Below, one piece after another: positions 63,277 to 64,000 of a stretch of DNA of 64,000 nucleotides. Location of the stretch: assembly GCF_000719555.1 (NCBI RefSeq), contig NZ_JOGX01000016.1, positions 1-64,000 on the forward strand, in the 5' to 3' direction. Position 1 is the stretch's first letter; each line of letters opens with the position of its first letter. The position numbers were made by a program, and so were the translations under genes. The notes beneath the pieces are model-generated. The model searched no databases, was not told the DNA's origin, and saw nothing but the letters and a program-made list of their open reading frames with translations. The DNA comes from Streptomyces sp. NRRL F-5727. GTDB lineage: Bacteria; Actinomycetota; Actinomycetes; Streptomycetales; Streptomycetaceae.

Positions 63277-64000
63277 TCAGGCGCCCACGTACTGCGCCAG
63301 GTGCTCGCCCGTGAGGGTGGACCGCGCGGCGACCAGCTCGGCCGGGGTCCCCTCGAAGACGATCTGGCCGCCGTCGTGGCCCGCGCCGGGGCCGAGGTCC
63401 ACGATCCAGTCGGCGTGCGCCATCACGGCCTGGTGGTGCTCGACCACGATCACCGACTTGCCCGAGTCCACCAGCCGGTCGAGCAGCCCGAGGAGCTGCT
63501 CCACGTCGGCCAGGTGCAGGCCGGTGGTCGGCTCGTCGAGCACGTAGATCCCGCCCTTGTCGCCCATGTGCGTGGCCAGCTTCAGCCGCTGCCGCTCGCC
63601 GCCGGAGAGCGTGGTGAGCGGCTGCCCCAGCGTGAGGTAGCCGAGGCCCACGTCCACGAGCCGCTCCAGGATCCGGTGCGCCGCCGGGGTGCGGGCCTCG
63701 CCCGCGCCGAAGTACTCCTCCGCCTCGGACACCGGCATCGCCAGCACCTCGCTGATGTCCCGCCCGCCCAGCTTGTACTCCAGCACCGCCGCCTGGAACC
63801 GCCGGCCCTCGCACTCCTCGCAGGTGGTGGCCACCCCGGCCATCATCGCCAGATCGGTGTACGTGACCCCGGCGCCGTTGCAGTTCGGGCAGGCGCCCTC
63901 CGAATTGGCGCTGAACAGCGCCGGCTTGACGCCGTTGGCCTTGGCGAACGCCTTGCGGATCGGGTCCAGCAGACCCGTGTACGTCGCCGGGTTGCTGCGC
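63277..64000 (-). CDS. UvrA-like excinuclease ABC subunit, 3' part (truncated by window)
   Basis: The C-terminal ~240 residues of a UvrA-family ABC ATPase. Zinc Cys pairs (CPNCNG ... CEECEG) are followed by the ABC signature LSGGERQRLKLA, Walker B YVLDEPTTGLH and the switch VIVVEHH. The gene continues beyond base 64000, so UvrA itself and UvrA2/DrrC-like resistance paralogues cannot be separated by the visible part. It is convergent with the PPTase gene, abutting it stop to stop (TGATCA). Confidence 0.88.
   Translation of the reverse strand, partial: RSNPATYTGLLDPIRKAFAKANGVKPALFSANSEGACPNCNGAGVTYTDLAMMAGVATTCEECEGRRFQAAVLEYKLGGRDISEVLAMPVSEAEEYFGAGEARTPAAHRILERLVDVGLGYLTLGQPLTTLSGGERQRLKLATHMGDKGGIYVLDEPTTGLHLADVEQLLGLLDRLVDSGKSVIVVEHHQAVMAHADWIVDLGPGAGHDGGQIVFEGTPAELVAARSTLTGEHLAQYVGA

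Overview
The window is high-GC actinobacterial chromosome, almost certainly Streptomyces. Signs are the GC-saturated third codon positions, GTG/TTG starts, frequent ATGA/GTGA stop-start overlaps, a complete ergothioneine operon, two giant LuxR (LAL) regulators, an NCS1 permease under a TetR regulator, an ABC sugar-type importer without its own ATPase, and a trxA preceded by a perfect sigma-R-type promoter. I found no rRNA, tRNA, IS element, prophage or CRISPR array.

Layout. (1) 1-5.1 kb: 3' part of a plsC-like acyltransferase, convergent with egtABCD (minus strand, translationally coupled; no egtE here). (2) 5.3-8.3 kb: bacterial-type PARG, a 56-residue basic protein, and a flotillin with an NfeD-like partner. 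(3) 8.3-16 kb: MFS transporter and divergent LacI regulator sharing twin operators, a thiolase, thioredoxin, a flavoprotein disulfide-reductase homologue and a degenerate exonuclease-like protein. (4) 15.4-19.3 kb: TetR regulator, NCS1 nucleobase permease and YtcJ-type amidohydrolase. (5) 19.4-22 kb: envelope lipoproteins (BNR-repeat, DUF305), a DUF6153-like membrane protein and a TPR protein. (6) 22-47 kb: a nearly unbroken plus-strand run of stress and catabolic genes: pirin, YcaC-like hydrolase, DoxX, Dps, a second disulfide-reductase homologue, six alpha/beta hydrolases, a second amidohydrolase, an ABC importer whose operon ends in a LAL regulator, a second LAL, and PucR, AraC and MarR regulators. 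(7) 47-55.5 kb: MarR-linked MMPL exporter, an unusual FHA-FAD monooxygenase fusion, an NlpC/P60-like protein, small proteins and recQ. (8) 55.6-63.3 kb: a compact biosynthetic cluster, followed by a truncated UvrA-like gene.

The most notable system is region 8. On the plus strand, a class-II aminoacyl-tRNA-synthetase-like protein (amino acid:carrier protein ligase type), a free-standing carrier protein and a 4'-phosphopantetheinyl transferase form a coupled operon. Divergent from it lie a phytanoyl-CoA-dioxygenase-like Fe(II)/2OG oxygenase, a DUF6271-like putative glycosyltransferase, a stand-alone condensation domain and an MFS exporter, also overlapping. No NRPS adenylation domain is present, so the ligase is the likely activating enzyme. 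The intergenic region carries two near-matches to the DasR dre operator. The inferred pathway is: amino acid loaded on the carrier, hydroxylated, coupled, possibly glycosylated, and exported. The product is unknown.

Other points: low-GC palindromes embedded in two otherwise GC-rich coding sequences; an alpha/beta hydrolase paralogue with Ala in place of the nucleophilic Ser; two disulfide-reductase paralogues keeping CX4C but lacking the catalytic His; and recurrent leaderless-type promoters.
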